Assembly (NCBI GenBank): GCA_003169695.1
Contig: PNAS01000020.1
Location: 1 to 64,000 of the forward strand
Length of the DNA stretch: 64,000 bases
Direction: 5' to 3'
From: Spartobacteria bacterium
Lineage (GTDB): Bacteria; Verrucomicrobiota; Verrucomicrobiia; Chthoniobacterales; UBA10450
The notes beneath the pieces are model-generated. The model searched no databases and was not told the origin of the DNA. It saw only the letters and a list, made by a program, of their open reading frames with translations. This document shows positions 25,027 to 34,179 of the stretch, piece by piece. Numbering within the stretch: the first letter of the stretch is position 1; the number at the start of each line of letters is the position of its first letter. A program made the translations under genes and the position numbers.

Positions 25027-26490
25027 TTACCGCGGGAGCGGCTGTTCGAGATTGGCGAGCGCGTATGCCGTCACCGCGACGACCGCCGCATTTTCGGCGA
25101 GTTCGTGAGGAACGATCTTGTCCAGCGTGTCGGCTGCCGTGTGGTGATAATGGAAGTAGGTCCGATTGTCCTGGATCGGGCTGAAGCCGGGCACGCCTTG
25201 TTTCGTGAGAGGGTCGATATCCGCGCCTGCGTGTTCGCTGAAATTTAGGATGCCCGCGCCGGAATCCTGCAAAATTCTTGCGACAGGCTCCAGCAACGCC
25301 CTCGCTTCCGGCTTCGAACCGAAATTGATTCCCAACGGGTGACCCGCGCCGCCATCGGTCTCCATCGCGGCGAAGTGATTCGCGATCTCCTTCTCATTTT
25401 CTCTCGCGTAGGTTTTGCCCCCGGCGGTTCCATTCTCTTCGTTCATCCAGGCAATGACACGAAGCGTCCGTTTCGGACGCAGATGAAGCTGCTGCATGAG
25501 ATTCGCGGCCTGCATCGAGACCGCAACGCCCGCGCCGTCGTCGATTGCGCCCGTGCCCAAATCCCAGGAATCCAAATGACCTGAAACGATCACGACCTGC
25601 TCGGGATGCTCCGTGCCCTTCAAGTCGCCGATCACGTTGTAGCTGACCGCGTCGGGAAGCTGTTGCGGCGTGAGCAGGAGCCGCATGCGCACCGGTCCTT
25701 CTGGCGCGAGAAACGCCACAAGGTCAGCGTCCTCGGCCGTCACCGCGGCGGCCGGAATCTTGGGAACATCTTTCGCGTAATCGGTTTGACCAGTGTGCGG
25801 TAGCCGGTACTCCGCTCCACCAACCGAGCGGACAAGCGCCGCGACGGCGCCCAGCTTTGCCGCGGCACTGGGTGCGTCGGAGCGATACTTCACCGCCTGT
25901 CCGTAGGCCTCGCCACCATGGCCCTGGGCAGCCATGAGTTTATCAAAGTGATAATCAAACAGCACGATTTTGCCCGCCACTTTTTCTCGGCCTAACGACT
26001 GTAGCTCGTCGAAATTTCGCACGACGATCACCTCAGCGATGAGTCCGGTCGCGGGCGTCGCGACACTTCCACCCAGCGCTGTGAGAATAATCTTCTGCGT
26101 CGTCTTCTCAGCCATCCCCGGATACTCGACCAGAGCCGCCGTCTCTTCGCCGCGCACCCAATGCTGCACGGTCACCTTCTCGAGTTGGACCTCGAGGCCG
26201 AGCGCCTTCAATTCAGTGGCCACATATTCGACCGCCTTTTGCGCCTGCGCCGAGCCGGTTAAGCGCGGCCCGATGTTGTTCGAAAGATGCGCGACTTGCC
26301 GGTAAGCGTAATCGCTTGTCAGCGCGGCTTGCTGCAGTTTTTTGAGTTCCCCAAGAGTCTGCGCGGAATACGCTGAAGGCGACGGGTTTGGCGTTGCAGT
26401 CGGTTCCTGTGCGGCGCAGCGCAACGCGCAGGCCAAAGTGAAGACGGCAAGGCCCATGGGGCGTCGTTTCGAAACAGTTTGAATGCTCAT
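25027..26490 (-). CDS. secreted M28-family metallopeptidase
   Basis: 487 residues with an N-terminal signal peptide (SKRRPMGLAVFTLACALRCA). A PA-type insert (about 130-250, VAGKIVLFDYHFDKLMAAQG) splits the co-catalytic zinc peptidase domain. Zinc ligands and catalytic residues appear in the M28 order: His/Asp in VSGHLDSWDLG, Asp in GAIDDGAGV, Glu-Glu in WMNEENGTAGG, Asp in METDGGAGH, and His in YFHYHHTAADT. The family comprises aminopeptidases and glutamate carboxypeptidases, and the overall order is like carboxypeptidase Q. It acts in the periplasm or outside the cell. It is divergent from the DUF885 gene by 82 bp, suggesting shared control of two hydrolases. Confidence 0.92.
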   Translation of the reverse strand: MSIQTVSKRRPMGLAVFTLACALRCAAQEPTATPNPSPSAYSAQTLGELKKLQQAALTSDYAYRQVAHLSNNIGPRLTGSAQAQKAVEYVATELKALGLEVQLEKVTVQHWVRGEETAALVEYPGMAEKTTQKIILTALGGSVATPATGLIAEVIVVRNFDELQSLGREKVAGKIVLFDYHFDKLMAAQGHGGEAYGQAVKYRSDAPSAAAKLGAVAALVRSVGGAEYRLPHTGQTDYAKDVPKIPAAAVTAEDADLVAFLAPEGPVRMRLLLTPQQLPDAVSYNVIGDLKGTEHPEQVVIVSGHLDSWDLGTGAIDDGAGVAVSMQAANLMQQLHLRPKRTLRVIAWMNEENGTAGGKTYARENEKEIANHFAAMETDGGAGHPLGINFGSKPEARALLEPVARILQDSGAGILNFSEHAGADIDPLTKQGVPGFSPIQDNRTYFHYHHTAADTLDKIVPHELAENAAVVAVTAYALANLEQPLPR

Positions 26491-26572
26491 GATGCTTGGT
26501 TGTTGTTCTTCTCCCGTGTCTTACTAACAATGCCGTTGCCGCCGCAGCGTGCAATTCAAACCCGAAAATTCC

Positions 26573-28378
26573 ATGCGTCTAACCAAACTTTTAATCACGC
26601 CCTTCGTCTTCGCTTTGCTGCCACTGTTTCACTCCGCCCACGCCCAAAGCAAAAATGGTCACTCCGACGCGGGCAAAGCGCTGAACGACTTCTTTGAATC
26701 TGAATGGAATTACGAGATGGAACAAAATCCAACCCGGGCTTCCTCGCTGGGCGACCGGCGCTGGAACGATCGGTGGGGAGATCGAAGCCTGGAGGCGATC
26801 CGGAAGCGCGAGGAACACACGGTCGATGCGCGGGCCCGGCTGGCCAAAATCGATCGCGCGCAACTTTCGCCGGCGGATCAGCTCAACTACGACCTGTTCA
26901 AAAAAGACCTCGAAACCGATATCGAGGGAGCCAAATTCCGCGCCTACCTGATGCCGATCAATCAGCGTGGCGGCCCGCAGACTTTGGACGAGCTGGGAGA
27001 CAGTCTCCGTTTTGAAACAGTCAAAGACTACGAAGATTGGGTCGCCCGGCTCCGTTCGCTTCCTGCCTTGATCGAGCAAGAGATCGTGCTGATGCGTGAA
27101 GGCGCCCGCACTCATGTGATGTGGCCGAAGATCGTGCTGAACCGCGTTCCCGCGCAGATCGACAAGCAGCTTGTTTCGAAACCCGAAGAGAGCCCGTTTT
27201 ACAAACCCTTCACAAAATTCCCCGCCGCGATCTCTTCCTCAGATCGCGAGCGTCTCACAAAAGCCGCCAGCGAAGCCATCGGTGCCGGAGTTCTCCCCTC
27301 ATTTCAAAAGCTGAAGAAATATTTCGTCAACGAATATCTGCCGGCTGCTTTCGACCAAGTTGGAGTTTGGCAAATGCCGCAGGGCGTGGAGTTCTACGCT
27401 TACCTAACGCGACGGCATACGACGACGGCGCTAACACCGCAGCAGATTCATGAAAAAGGTTTGAGCGAAGTCGCCCGCATTCACGGCGAGATGCAAGCAA
27501 TCCTGGAAAAGGTCGCGTTTAAGGGAACGCTGCCCGAGTTTTTTACCAAGCTGCGAACAGATCCGCAGTTCTTCTACAAGACGCCGGAAGAATTATTGGA
27601 AGCATACCGCGCTCTTGCGAAACGCATCGATCCGAACCTCGTCAAAGTTTTCAAGACACTTCCGCGGGCTCCATATGGTGTGACGCCGATTCCGGATAAG
27701 ATCGCCTCGGATACCACGACGGCTTATTACAATCAACCTGCCGCCGACGGTTCGCGCGCGGGACTCTACTTCGTCAATCTCTACAAGCCGGAGACACGGC
27801 CTAAATGGGAGATGATGGCGCTCTCGCTGCACGAATCCGTTCCGGGCCATCACCTGCAAATCGCCCTCGCGCAGGAGCTCGGAGACATTCCGAAGTTTCG
27901 TCGCTACGGCGGCTACACCGCGTTCGTCGAAGGCTGGGGCCTTTACGCGGAATCGCTCGGCCAGGAGATGGGTCTCTACGACGATCCGTATTCAAAGTTC
28001 GGCCAGCTCACCTACGAGATGTGGCGCGCGGTCCGCCTCGTCGTCGACACGGGAATGCATCAGATGAAATGGGACCGGCAGCGCGCGATCAATTTCTTCA
28101 TGGAGAACGCGCCGAAGTCCGAGAATGACATCGTGAACGAGATCGATCGTTACATCTCGATGCCGGGTCAGGCGCTGGCCTACAAGATCGGCGAACTTAA
28201 AATCAAAGAATTGCGCGATCGCGCGCGGCGCGAGATCGGAGAGAATTTCGACATCCGCGAATTCCACGACGCGGTGCTTCTCTCTGGAGCGGTGCCGCTG
28301 GATGTCTTGGAACGCAACGTCGATGCGTGGATCACGACAAAGAAAGCGGCGTCGACACGGAAGCCGAATACCTCGTAG
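26573..28378 (+). CDS. secreted DUF885 protein, putative zinc hydrolase
   Basis: 601 residues from ATG 26573 (a GTG eight codons earlier adds only a poor extension). The signal peptide is [20 protein letters not shown], with cleavage near AHAQ. The long helical body shows the DUF885 landmarks: [21 protein letters not shown] near the start, the metal motif [14 protein letters not shown] (HExxxGH), [19 protein letters not shown] providing the downstream Glu, and [18 protein letters not shown] near the end. Members are predicted metallo-carboxypeptidases of the M32-like clan, but few have been assayed. It probably works with the divergent M28 peptidase on extracellular peptides. Confidence 0.88.
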   Translation: MRLTKLLITPFVFALLPLFHSAHAQSKNGHSDAGKALNDFFESEWNYEMEQNPTRASSLGDRRWNDRWGDRSLEAIRKREEHTVDARARLAKIDRAQLSPADQLNYDLFKKDLETDIEGAKFRAYLMPINQRGGPQTLDELGDSLRFETVKDYEDWVARLRSLPALIEQEIVLMREGARTHVMWPKIVLNRVPAQIDKQLVSKPEESPFYKPFTKFPAAISSSDRERLTKAASEAIGAGVLPSFQKLKKYFVNEYLPAAFDQVGVWQMPQGVEFYAYLTRRHTTTALTPQQIHEKGLSEVARIHGEMQAILEKVAFKGTLPEFFTKLRTDPQFFYKTPEELLEAYRALAKRIDPNLVKVFKTLPRAPYGVTPIPDKIASDTTTAYYNQPAADGSRAGLYFVNLYKPETRPKWEMMALSLHESVPGHHLQIALAQELGDIPKFRRYGGYTAFVEGWGLYAESLGQEMGLYDDPYSKFGQLTYEMWRAVRLVVDTGMHQMKWDRQRAINFFMENAPKSENDIVNEIDRYISMPGQALAYKIGELKIKELRDRARREIGENFDIREFHDAVLLSGAVPLDVLERNVDAWITTKKAASTRKPNTS

Positions 28379-28481
28379 ATGCTGAGAGTTTCCTCACATT
28401 TGGAGGGCCGCGCTTCGTCGCGTTCGGCTGCGATGCGGACAACACAGAGGTCGCTCCTCCAGACGTCCGCGAGTATTGTTT

Positions 28482-30086
28482 CTATTTCACAACCGAAGTG
28501 ATGGCACGCGTTAGTTCGCTGTAGGAAATCGGTTTGTGAATGATTAGGTCAACTTCGGAGGGGTTTGGTTCGGGGCCAGGTGGGCCGCTAAATCCAGTCA
28601 GTAAGATTATCGGTTGGTTGTTGCGGATTTGTTTCAACGCTCGGGCAAGTTCATAGCCGCTCATGCCGGGCATCCCCTGGTCGGTCAGGACGAGGTCGAA
28701 CTGTTTTCCGTGAAACTTCTCCATGGCTTCACGCCCGGAGGTTGCGGTCGTGACACGATGGCCCCCGGCCGTCAGGTATTTAGTAACGACGTTCCGTGGC
28801 ACGTCCTCATCATCGACGACCAGCACGTCGAGCGAGACACTGAGCGCTGCCTCTTCGCTGTTTCCCGTCGCAAGAAGGGGCACCAGGCTGGGCAGACGAA
28901 TGCGGAAGGTCGTTCCGTGACCGGGTTCGCTCTCGATTTCAACGGTCCCTTCATGGCGCTTGATAATGCCCAGGACCATGGAAAGGCCGAGACCGGTGCC
29001 TTTGTCACCCTTTGTGGTAAAGAAAGGCTCCAGGCAGCGGGCGCGCACTTCCGGACTCATGCCGGCTCCAGTATCCGTGACGCTGAGAACGACCTTCTCA
29101 GCTTCGCGCCGCGTGCCGAGCGTGATCTTTCCGCCGGCGGGCATGGCGTCCGCGGCGTTGCAAATCAAGTTCACCAGTGCCTCACGCAGCTCTGAGCCGT
29201 TACAATTAACCGGCGGAATTTTTTCCATATCGAACTCGATCGCAATGGAGCGTCCCTCCACTAGCGTCTGATCTTTCCACCTTGGCTGCGTGAGCGAGAC
29301 GGCTTGCTCGACAAGCTCGTTGAGATCGCCAGCGGCAAACGGGTCGCCGCCATCACGAGGACGGTAGAAATCGCGCAGGCGGCTCACGACGTGAGCCGCG
29401 TCGCGTCCTGCAGTATTCATGGTACGGAGGTAATCGAGGGTGGTGGCGGTGTCCTTTAACGTGTCCGGGCTTTGAATAAGTATTTCGCTGTATCCGATAA
29501 CCGACATGAGCGCGTTGCTGAAATCATGGACCACGCCCCCCGCCATCTCGGCAAAGGCGTGCAATCGTTCCTGCTGCAACATCTGCCGCTGCGCGGCCTT
29601 CAGGTCGCTCAGCGCGTCTTCCAGTTGTCGCGTGCGGTCGGCCACGCGATGCTCGAGCATTTGATTTTGCTCCTCGATTTCCAGGCGAAGGAAGCGTGAC
29701 TGAAGCAGGTTGCGCAGCCGCATGATCGCTTCTGAGTGGTCGAATGGTTTTGCGAGCAAATCCGCAGCTCCGGCGGCGAGGGCCTTGCGTTTATTTTCCT
29801 TCGTTGCTTCCGCCGTAAGCACCAGAACAGGCATGCTTTTATCGTGCGACGGCATTTGTCGGAGCTGCTCCAGGACCTGGAATCCGTTGAGGTTCGGCAT
29901 TATCAAGTCCAGAAGAATCAGATCCGGCTGAAAGCTCGTGACCTGCTCGAAAATCAGAGTCGGATCATTGATCGCCTGGACGCAGCCGTACCCGAGTCGA
30001 TTAAGAAAATTTGAGAGCAGACAGGTGCTCGCGACTTCGTCATCCACGATGAGGATATGTGCCTGCTTGAGGGTGCCTTCGTTCAT
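28482..30086 (-). CDS. hybrid histidine kinase (REC-HisKA-HATPase-REC), soluble
   Basis: 534 residues with no transmembrane segment. Order: receiver 1 (about 8-130, phospho-acceptor D60 in [14 protein letters not shown]113), a coiled linker ([20 protein letters not shown]), the dimerisation/phosphotransfer helix with H187 in [16 protein letters not shown] (the HDFxN subclass), the ATPase domain (N box [14 protein letters not shown] boxes DTGAGMS and GTGLGLSMV), and receiver 2 (about 415-530, Asp in [13 protein letters not shown]). It is a cytoplasmic phosphorelay hub taking input through its own N-terminal receiver rather than a sensor domain. The co-directional single-domain receiver at 30172 lies 85 bp upstream. 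Confidence 0.93.
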   Translation of the reverse strand: MNEGTLKQAHILIVDDEVASTCLLSNFLNRLGYGCVQAINDPTLIFEQVTSFQPDLILLDLIMPNLNGFQVLEQLRQMPSHDKSMPVLVLTAEATKENKRKALAAGAADLLAKPFDHSEAIMRLRNLLQSRFLRLEIEEQNQMLEHRVADRTRQLEDALSDLKAAQRQMLQQERLHAFAEMAGGVVHDFSNALMSVIGYSEILIQSPDTLKDTATTLDYLRTMNTAGRDAAHVVSRLRDFYRPRDGGDPFAAGDLNELVEQAVSLTQPRWKDQTLVEGRSIAIEFDMEKIPPVNCNGSELREALVNLICNAADAMPAGGKITLGTRREAEKVVLSVTDTGAGMSPEVRARCLEPFFTTKGDKGTGLGLSMVLGIIKRHEGTVEIESEPGHGTTFRIRLPSLVPLLATGNSEEAALSVSLDVLVVDDEDVPRNVVTKYLTAGGHRVTTATSGREAMEKFHGKQFDLVLTDQGMPGMSGYELARALKQIRNNQPIILLTGFSGPPGPEPNPSEVDLIIHKPISYSELTRAITSVVK

Positions 30087-30171
30087 GGCGTGGCGGTCAG
30101 TGATTCAATTGGCGGGTTTTCCAAGGCTTGCTTGAACTCCCGTATACAAGGGGTGTCGACTTGCTGTTTGG

Positions 30172-30549
30172 TCAAGGATCCTGGAGAAGCCGTGCCACGG
30201 TCTGGAGCAACACGGCCGGTTCAACTGGCTTCGGCAAGAAATGCGAACCGCCAGAGACCAGTGCACGATCCCCAGCTTCGCCCTTGGAGACGAGACCGGT
30301 GAGGAAAAGAATGCGCGTTTGGGATAACGTGGGATCGGCACGAATGTCCTTTGCGACCTCGCCGCCATCCCGGCCCGGCATATCCACGTCCAACAAAACA
30401 ATGTGAGGCTTGAATTCACGCGCGACGGCCAGGGCGCGCATCGCCTGAGACTCGATTCGAACCTCGTAAAGGTTGGTCTTTTCAAGAATCACGCCCGCCA
30501 GACGCGAGAGGTTGGGGTCATCATCCACGATCAGAGCGCGCGTTTTCAT
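30172..30549 (-). CDS. single-domain response regulator
   Basis: 125 residues from ATG 30549, preceded by AAAGGGAG. One receiver domain only: acidic pocket VDDD (8-11), phospho-acceptor D54 in VLLDVDMPGRDGG, Thr in LFLTGL, Lys in FLPKPV. There is no output domain, so it is likely a phosphate shuttle or sink. It lies 85 bp upstream of, and in the same direction as, the hybrid kinase at 28482-30086, its probable partner. About 160 bp of divergent promoter region separates it from the haem peroxidase gene. Confidence 0.9.
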   Translation of the reverse strand: MKTRALIVDDDPNLSRLAGVILEKTNLYEVRIESQAMRALAVAREFKPHIVLLDVDMPGRDGGEVAKDIRADPTLSQTRILFLTGLVSKGEAGDRALVSGGSHFLPKPVEPAVLLQTVARLLQDP

Positions 30550-30708
30550 CGCTCCCTTTCGAGCAGTTCCAATACAAGCTCGCATTGTGGGAACTACGCA
30601 TTCTCACTTGCGGGTTCGAACGAAACACAATCAGCCCGGTCTCCTTGCCCATTTTCGGCTTCCAATCTCTAGGACGGGCTGCCATGTTCGAGGAAAGCAC
30701 GACCCTCG

Positions 30709-32250
30709 ATGAACGCGATTCAAGAAAGCGCAGGATCCGAGCCCCGGTGCACTCATGAACACGTGACCCATTCGGAACCGAGAGGACATTACTCCCGGCT
30801 CTTTGAGAGGCCGGCCAAGCCAGTTCCAAGGAACCAGGAGGACAAACTGATCGAGTTAGGTCAGGCCATGAGCTACGAAGTCGAGCGCGAAGGCACACTT
30901 ACCCCTCGTGTGGGATACACTTATTTCGGTCAGTTTGTCGGCCACGACCTGACCCACGACCCTACGCCTTTAGAAGGACCTTACCCGGAACCGGAACTGA
31001 CTCCGAATTACCAGACACCCTATTTGGATCTTGATCACATCTATGGAGGAGGTCCGGAGAAATCGCCTTTTCTTTATGAAGGGGAGCGAGGAAAGGAATC
31101 TTTCAAGATCGGAGCAACCACGCCAACGGGTTACCTCCGCGATCTACCGGTGGAACATGGAATGATTCTCATAGGGGACCTGCAAGACACACGCAACCTG
31201 GACAACCTGATTTTAAGACAACTCCACGTTGTTCTTCTGAAATTCCACAATGAAGCGATCAGACAGCTTGGCTCCAACCCTCCGGCCATAACCGGAATCG
31301 ATGACTTGGGGTCGGGAACATTGTTCGAACGGGCACAACGACTCGTGCGCTGGCATTACCAGTGGATTATTCGCCACGATTTCCTGCCGCGCATCTTGCA
31401 CACCGACGTTTGGCGTCATCAACATCGAAGGCCTGCCAGGCATCCTGAATCCCAGGAAAGCTACTCCGTCCCGATTGAATTTTCCCTGGCCGCGTTCCGA
31501 TTCGGACATAGCATGGTGCGCAATGCCTACCGGCTAAACTGTCGTCGGAAACGCGTCGTTATTGGTGAACTCATGGCGCTCGGGCAAAAGGCGTCGCCCA
31601 TTCCCGACGATTACCTGATCGAATGGGGAACATTCTTCGATGGCTTGCCCACTTCGGGTCCGCAGGCGTCCAGCTCCTTCATCGATACATCGATAAGCCG
31701 GGCCATGCATGGCTTGTCTCCTGGAACCATCCGTTTGTCCAACAGCCTGGAACCGCCGGACCCATCAAACCTTCCGGTGCGAACTCTCCTCCGCGGCGCG
31801 CGCGCCGGACTGCCGTCCGGTCAGGAGGTGGCCGAAACGCTTCTGGCCCAGGGAAAAATCAAGTCCGGAGATCGCCTGACAACCTCACAGTTGACTGAAG
31901 ACACCTGCGATCGTTCGGGAAGTGTTCTGCGCTCGATTGGTTTAGAGCAAAACACGCCACTCTTCTATTATTTGCTGAAAGAAGCCGAGCTTACGGCTGA
32001 GGGGCTTACTTTAGGTCCTGTCGGGAGTCACATCGTCTCCGAAGTAATACACGGCGCTCTGGAGGCGGACCCTGATAGCTATATGTGCTTGGTCGGACCG
32101 AAATGGAACCTGCCGCTGTGGCGTTTCCCCAGTGGTTCCAGGCGACCTATTAATTCGCTGATCGGAATCGTCCAGGTAGTCGGTGATGATAAACTTCTCC
32201 CGGAATGCGAAGCGCACTGGCGGCGCTTTCTGCTTCACCCTCAATCCTAG
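30709..32250 (+). CDS. animal-type haem peroxidase
   Basis: 513 residues, no signal peptide, so probably cytoplasmic, unlike most relatives. Peroxidase-cyclooxygenase superfamily landmarks occur in order: GYTYFGQFVGHDLTHDPT with the distal His H79-Asp80 pair, YLDLDHIYGGG, GDLQDTRNLDNLIL (position of the catalytic Arg/Asn segment, R162), LHVVLLKFHNEAI, and the proximal haem ligand H267 in AAFRFGHSMVRNAYRLN. The enzyme would use H2O2 to oxidise an aromatic substrate or halide. The gene is followed after 51 bp by the LanM-type dehydratase gene on the same strand, and a RiPP-like precursor converges on the pair. It may therefore act on a peptide (for example Tyr or Trp oxidation), but that is inference only. 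Confidence 0.88.
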   Translation: MNAIQESAGSEPRCTHEHVTHSEPRGHYSRLFERPAKPVPRNQEDKLIELGQAMSYEVEREGTLTPRVGYTYFGQFVGHDLTHDPTPLEGPYPEPELTPNYQTPYLDLDHIYGGGPEKSPFLYEGERGKESFKIGATTPTGYLRDLPVEHGMILIGDLQDTRNLDNLILRQLHVVLLKFHNEAIRQLGSNPPAITGIDDLGSGTLFERAQRLVRWHYQWIIRHDFLPRILHTDVWRHQHRRPARHPESQESYSVPIEFSLAAFRFGHSMVRNAYRLNCRRKRVVIGELMALGQKASPIPDDYLIEWGTFFDGLPTSGPQASSSFIDTSISRAMHGLSPGTIRLSNSLEPPDPSNLPVRTLLRGARAGLPSGQEVAETLLAQGKIKSGDRLTTSQLTEDTCDRSGSVLRSIGLEQNTPLFYYLLKEAELTAEGLTLGPVGSHIVSEVIHGALEADPDSYMCLVGPKWNLPLWRFPSGSRRPINSLIGIVQVVGDDKLLPECEAHWRRFLLHPQS

Positions 32251-32301
32251 GACAAGGCAGATGACGCCATCCCGGTGCTCTTCGGTGCTGTTGGCTTGCA
32301 G

Positions 32302-33819
32302 ATGACGCTCTCGGAAGCTCAGATTGGTGCAATCGTCAAGGGGGCGACTGAGGGCGACAAACCTTCGGTACGTCCTCTATGGGCAGTTCGAATGCGGCGC
32401 ATGTTAGATGGCCTGGCGGATTTTGAGTTCCGGCCAGGGCGGGCTACTCCGCTCGTGAAGCTATGCGAAGCCGGCGCAAGTTACGGATGGCGAGACTTGG
32501 AAGCGACGAGTAATCCCGATCTACTGACTAGTGTCTCGCCCAAGGCAAAAACCAGTCTAACACGGGATCTTCAACACAGCCTCGAACGATTAACCCGTCC
32601 TTGCCTAGACCTGGAGCGGACGAGCTTTGGCCTTGCCCTGAATTCAATCGGCTTTCTGGCAGGACCGACTGACCCGAATTTGACCGAACGGATGTTTCGC
32701 GGCGACAAACCAAGTGATCGGCTGTTTTCCGTATTCGAGAAGTTCCCGGTCCTGGCCAGGCTTTGGTGTCAATTGGTTTTCCAATGGCGTGAGCATGTGA
32801 CGGAAGTCCTCTTGAGATTTGCGAAAGACCGGACTGCTCTATCTCGCGCGTTTTTTGGTGGCCAACCTATCGGACCGATCGCCGCTTTTCAGTGTAACCT
32901 GTCCGATTCGCACAACCATGGGCGCACGGTCATCCAACTGCAATTTGGAGCCCGTGCCGTCATCTACAAACCGCGTTCGGGAGATGGCGAATGGGAATGG
33001 GGTTCGCTCCTGGAGTGGATGAACGCTCAATCTTTCCAACCTAAGCTGCGAACTGGGCGAGTTCTTAGGCGGAAAGGTTACTGCTGGATGGAATGGATTG
33101 AAGCTGCTCCGTGCGAAAACGGCGCGGCAGCACGGCGCTTCCATGAACGCATCGGTGGCATGATTGGCGCAGCTTACCTCCTCAAAGCCGTCGATTGCCA
33201 CCGAGATAACCTCATCGCTTCAGGCGAGGATCCGGTCTTGGTGGACGTGGATGCCCTGTGGCATGTCTCTCCCGCCACAAAGGCTCAAAGCTCGCTCGAT
33301 CTCTTGTCTCGCACGGGATTCCTTCCGAACTCAAATCCGCGGAGCTTACGCTCCCGCAGCAGTGTCCTCGGCGGAACCGAGGCTGGCAAACATGTTGCTC
33401 GAATTGGGACGAATTCACTGAGCACGGTGCAATACGAGCGCGAGATCGTCGAGGGCTTTAGCAGAGCCTGGCACTGCATTCTAGGGACGAAGGACCGGCG
33501 CAAGGTCTTCGCCAGACGGGTCCGGCGGATCCAGTCGCGGAAAAGGCGCTGGATCTACCTTGCGACAGAGAAATACGCAGCGATCAGACGAGCTTCGATC
33601 CAAGCAGCCGCTTTGCGCTCTGGGATGGAGCGCCATATGTTAATTGCCCGCCTGTGTAGTCGGAGCACAGTGGGTTCTGGGGTGATTAAGAGGGAAATTG
33701 ACGCCTTGAAGAGACTCGATATCCCTTATTTTCTCCGAGCCAGCAAAGAGCGAATCCCCCTTGATAGAAGCAACATGCCCGACGACGTGCGCGAAGCTCT
33801 CCGACACATGCTGGTCTAA
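32302..33819 (+). CDS. stand-alone LanM-type lanthipeptide dehydratase (DUF4135), no cyclase
   Basis: 505 residues from ATG 32302 (GTG 32275 is an alternative). It corresponds to the dehydratase half of class II lanthipeptide synthetases, which phosphorylates Ser/Thr of a peptide with ATP and eliminates phosphate to give Dha/Dhb. Motifs: NLSDSHNHGRTVIQLQFG (D202, H204), AVIYKPRSG (K223), KAVDCHRDNLIASGEDPVLV (D298, H300, N303) followed by D315, and RWIYLATEKY (R416, T422). Order and spacings match the kinase and elimination residues known from CylM (D252/H254, K274, D347/H349/N352, D364, R506/T512). The chain stops right after the usual domain-end motif EIDALKRLDIPYF. The LanC-like zinc cyclase of full-length LanM (about 900-1000 residues) is absent. 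Downstream, 29 bp away and convergent, lies the NHLP precursor. Confidence 0.87.
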   Translation: MTLSEAQIGAIVKGATEGDKPSVRPLWAVRMRRMLDGLADFEFRPGRATPLVKLCEAGASYGWRDLEATSNPDLLTSVSPKAKTSLTRDLQHSLERLTRPCLDLERTSFGLALNSIGFLAGPTDPNLTERMFRGDKPSDRLFSVFEKFPVLARLWCQLVFQWREHVTEVLLRFAKDRTALSRAFFGGQPIGPIAAFQCNLSDSHNHGRTVIQLQFGARAVIYKPRSGDGEWEWGSLLEWMNAQSFQPKLRTGRVLRRKGYCWMEWIEAAPCENGAAARRFHERIGGMIGAAYLLKAVDCHRDNLIASGEDPVLVDVDALWHVSPATKAQSSLDLLSRTGFLPNSNPRSLRSRSSVLGGTEAGKHVARIGTNSLSTVQYEREIVEGFSRAWHCILGTKDRRKVFARRVRRIQSRKRRWIYLATEKYAAIRRASIQAAALRSGMERHMLIARLCSRSTVGSGVIKREIDALKRLDIPYFLRASKERIPLDRSNMPDDVREALRHMLV

Positions 33820-33848
33820 CTCGAGTGTCTCGGTTTGAGCGACGTCAA

Positions 33849-34166
33849 CTAACTTCTCCATGAAAGATAGGTACACATCTGGTAATCCTCTGCATGGCGC
33901 ACTTCAGCAGCATCACTTCCCGCGGGAATGAAGTCCGGCACGGCGAGCACCAGGGTCTTGAGCCGCTCTTCCGGAGTAACAAACTTCACTTGAAAGTCCG
34001 GCGGGAACTCGATCGCTCCTACTTCGCTCACCGCCTTCTTGGCCGACTCCGGCGACACAAGGCAGCGATCGCGGAATTTGATATCGGATCCTGCACGGGT
34101 CAGGACCGATGTTAACCGATCCAGTTTCTCATCATTAGTCAGTTGCTCCCAATTCTTAGTGTCCAT
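33849..34166 (-). CDS. RiPP precursor peptide with nitrile-hydratase-like leader (NHLP)
   Basis: 105 residues from ATG 34166, preceded by GAAGGAAC. Residues 1-80 look like the nitrile hydratase alpha-like leader: helical start, DIKFRDRCLVSPESAKKA, EVGAIEFPPDFQVKFV, then the hydrophobic strand RLKTLVLAVPDF. The leader ends at IPAGS (80-84), a possible cleavage region. The remaining C-terminus, about residues 82-105, is a plausible core, AGSDAAEVRHAEDYQ then MCTYLSWRS, with one Cys (C98), Thr99, Ser84, Ser102 and Ser105 as dehydration candidates, and Tyr96, Tyr100 and Trp103 as oxidation candidates. It starts 13 bp after the kinase gene in the same operon and faces the dehydratase gene. Leader assignment is by pattern, without a search. 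Confidence 0.75.
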   Translation of the reverse strand: MDTKNWEQLTNDEKLDRLTSVLTRAGSDIKFRDRCLVSPESAKKAVSEVGAIEFPPDFQVKFVTPEERLKTLVLAVPDFIPAGSDAAEVRHAEDYQMCTYLSWRS

Positions 34167-34179
34167 TACCTGTTCCTTC

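Noticed and set aside
32261..32305. 14-codon frame MTPSRCSSVLLACR overlapping the dehydratase start as ATGA, considered as a second precursor peptide
   Set aside because: Too short, no leader, and easily produced by chance; the NHLP peptide at 33849-34166 is a far better candidate.
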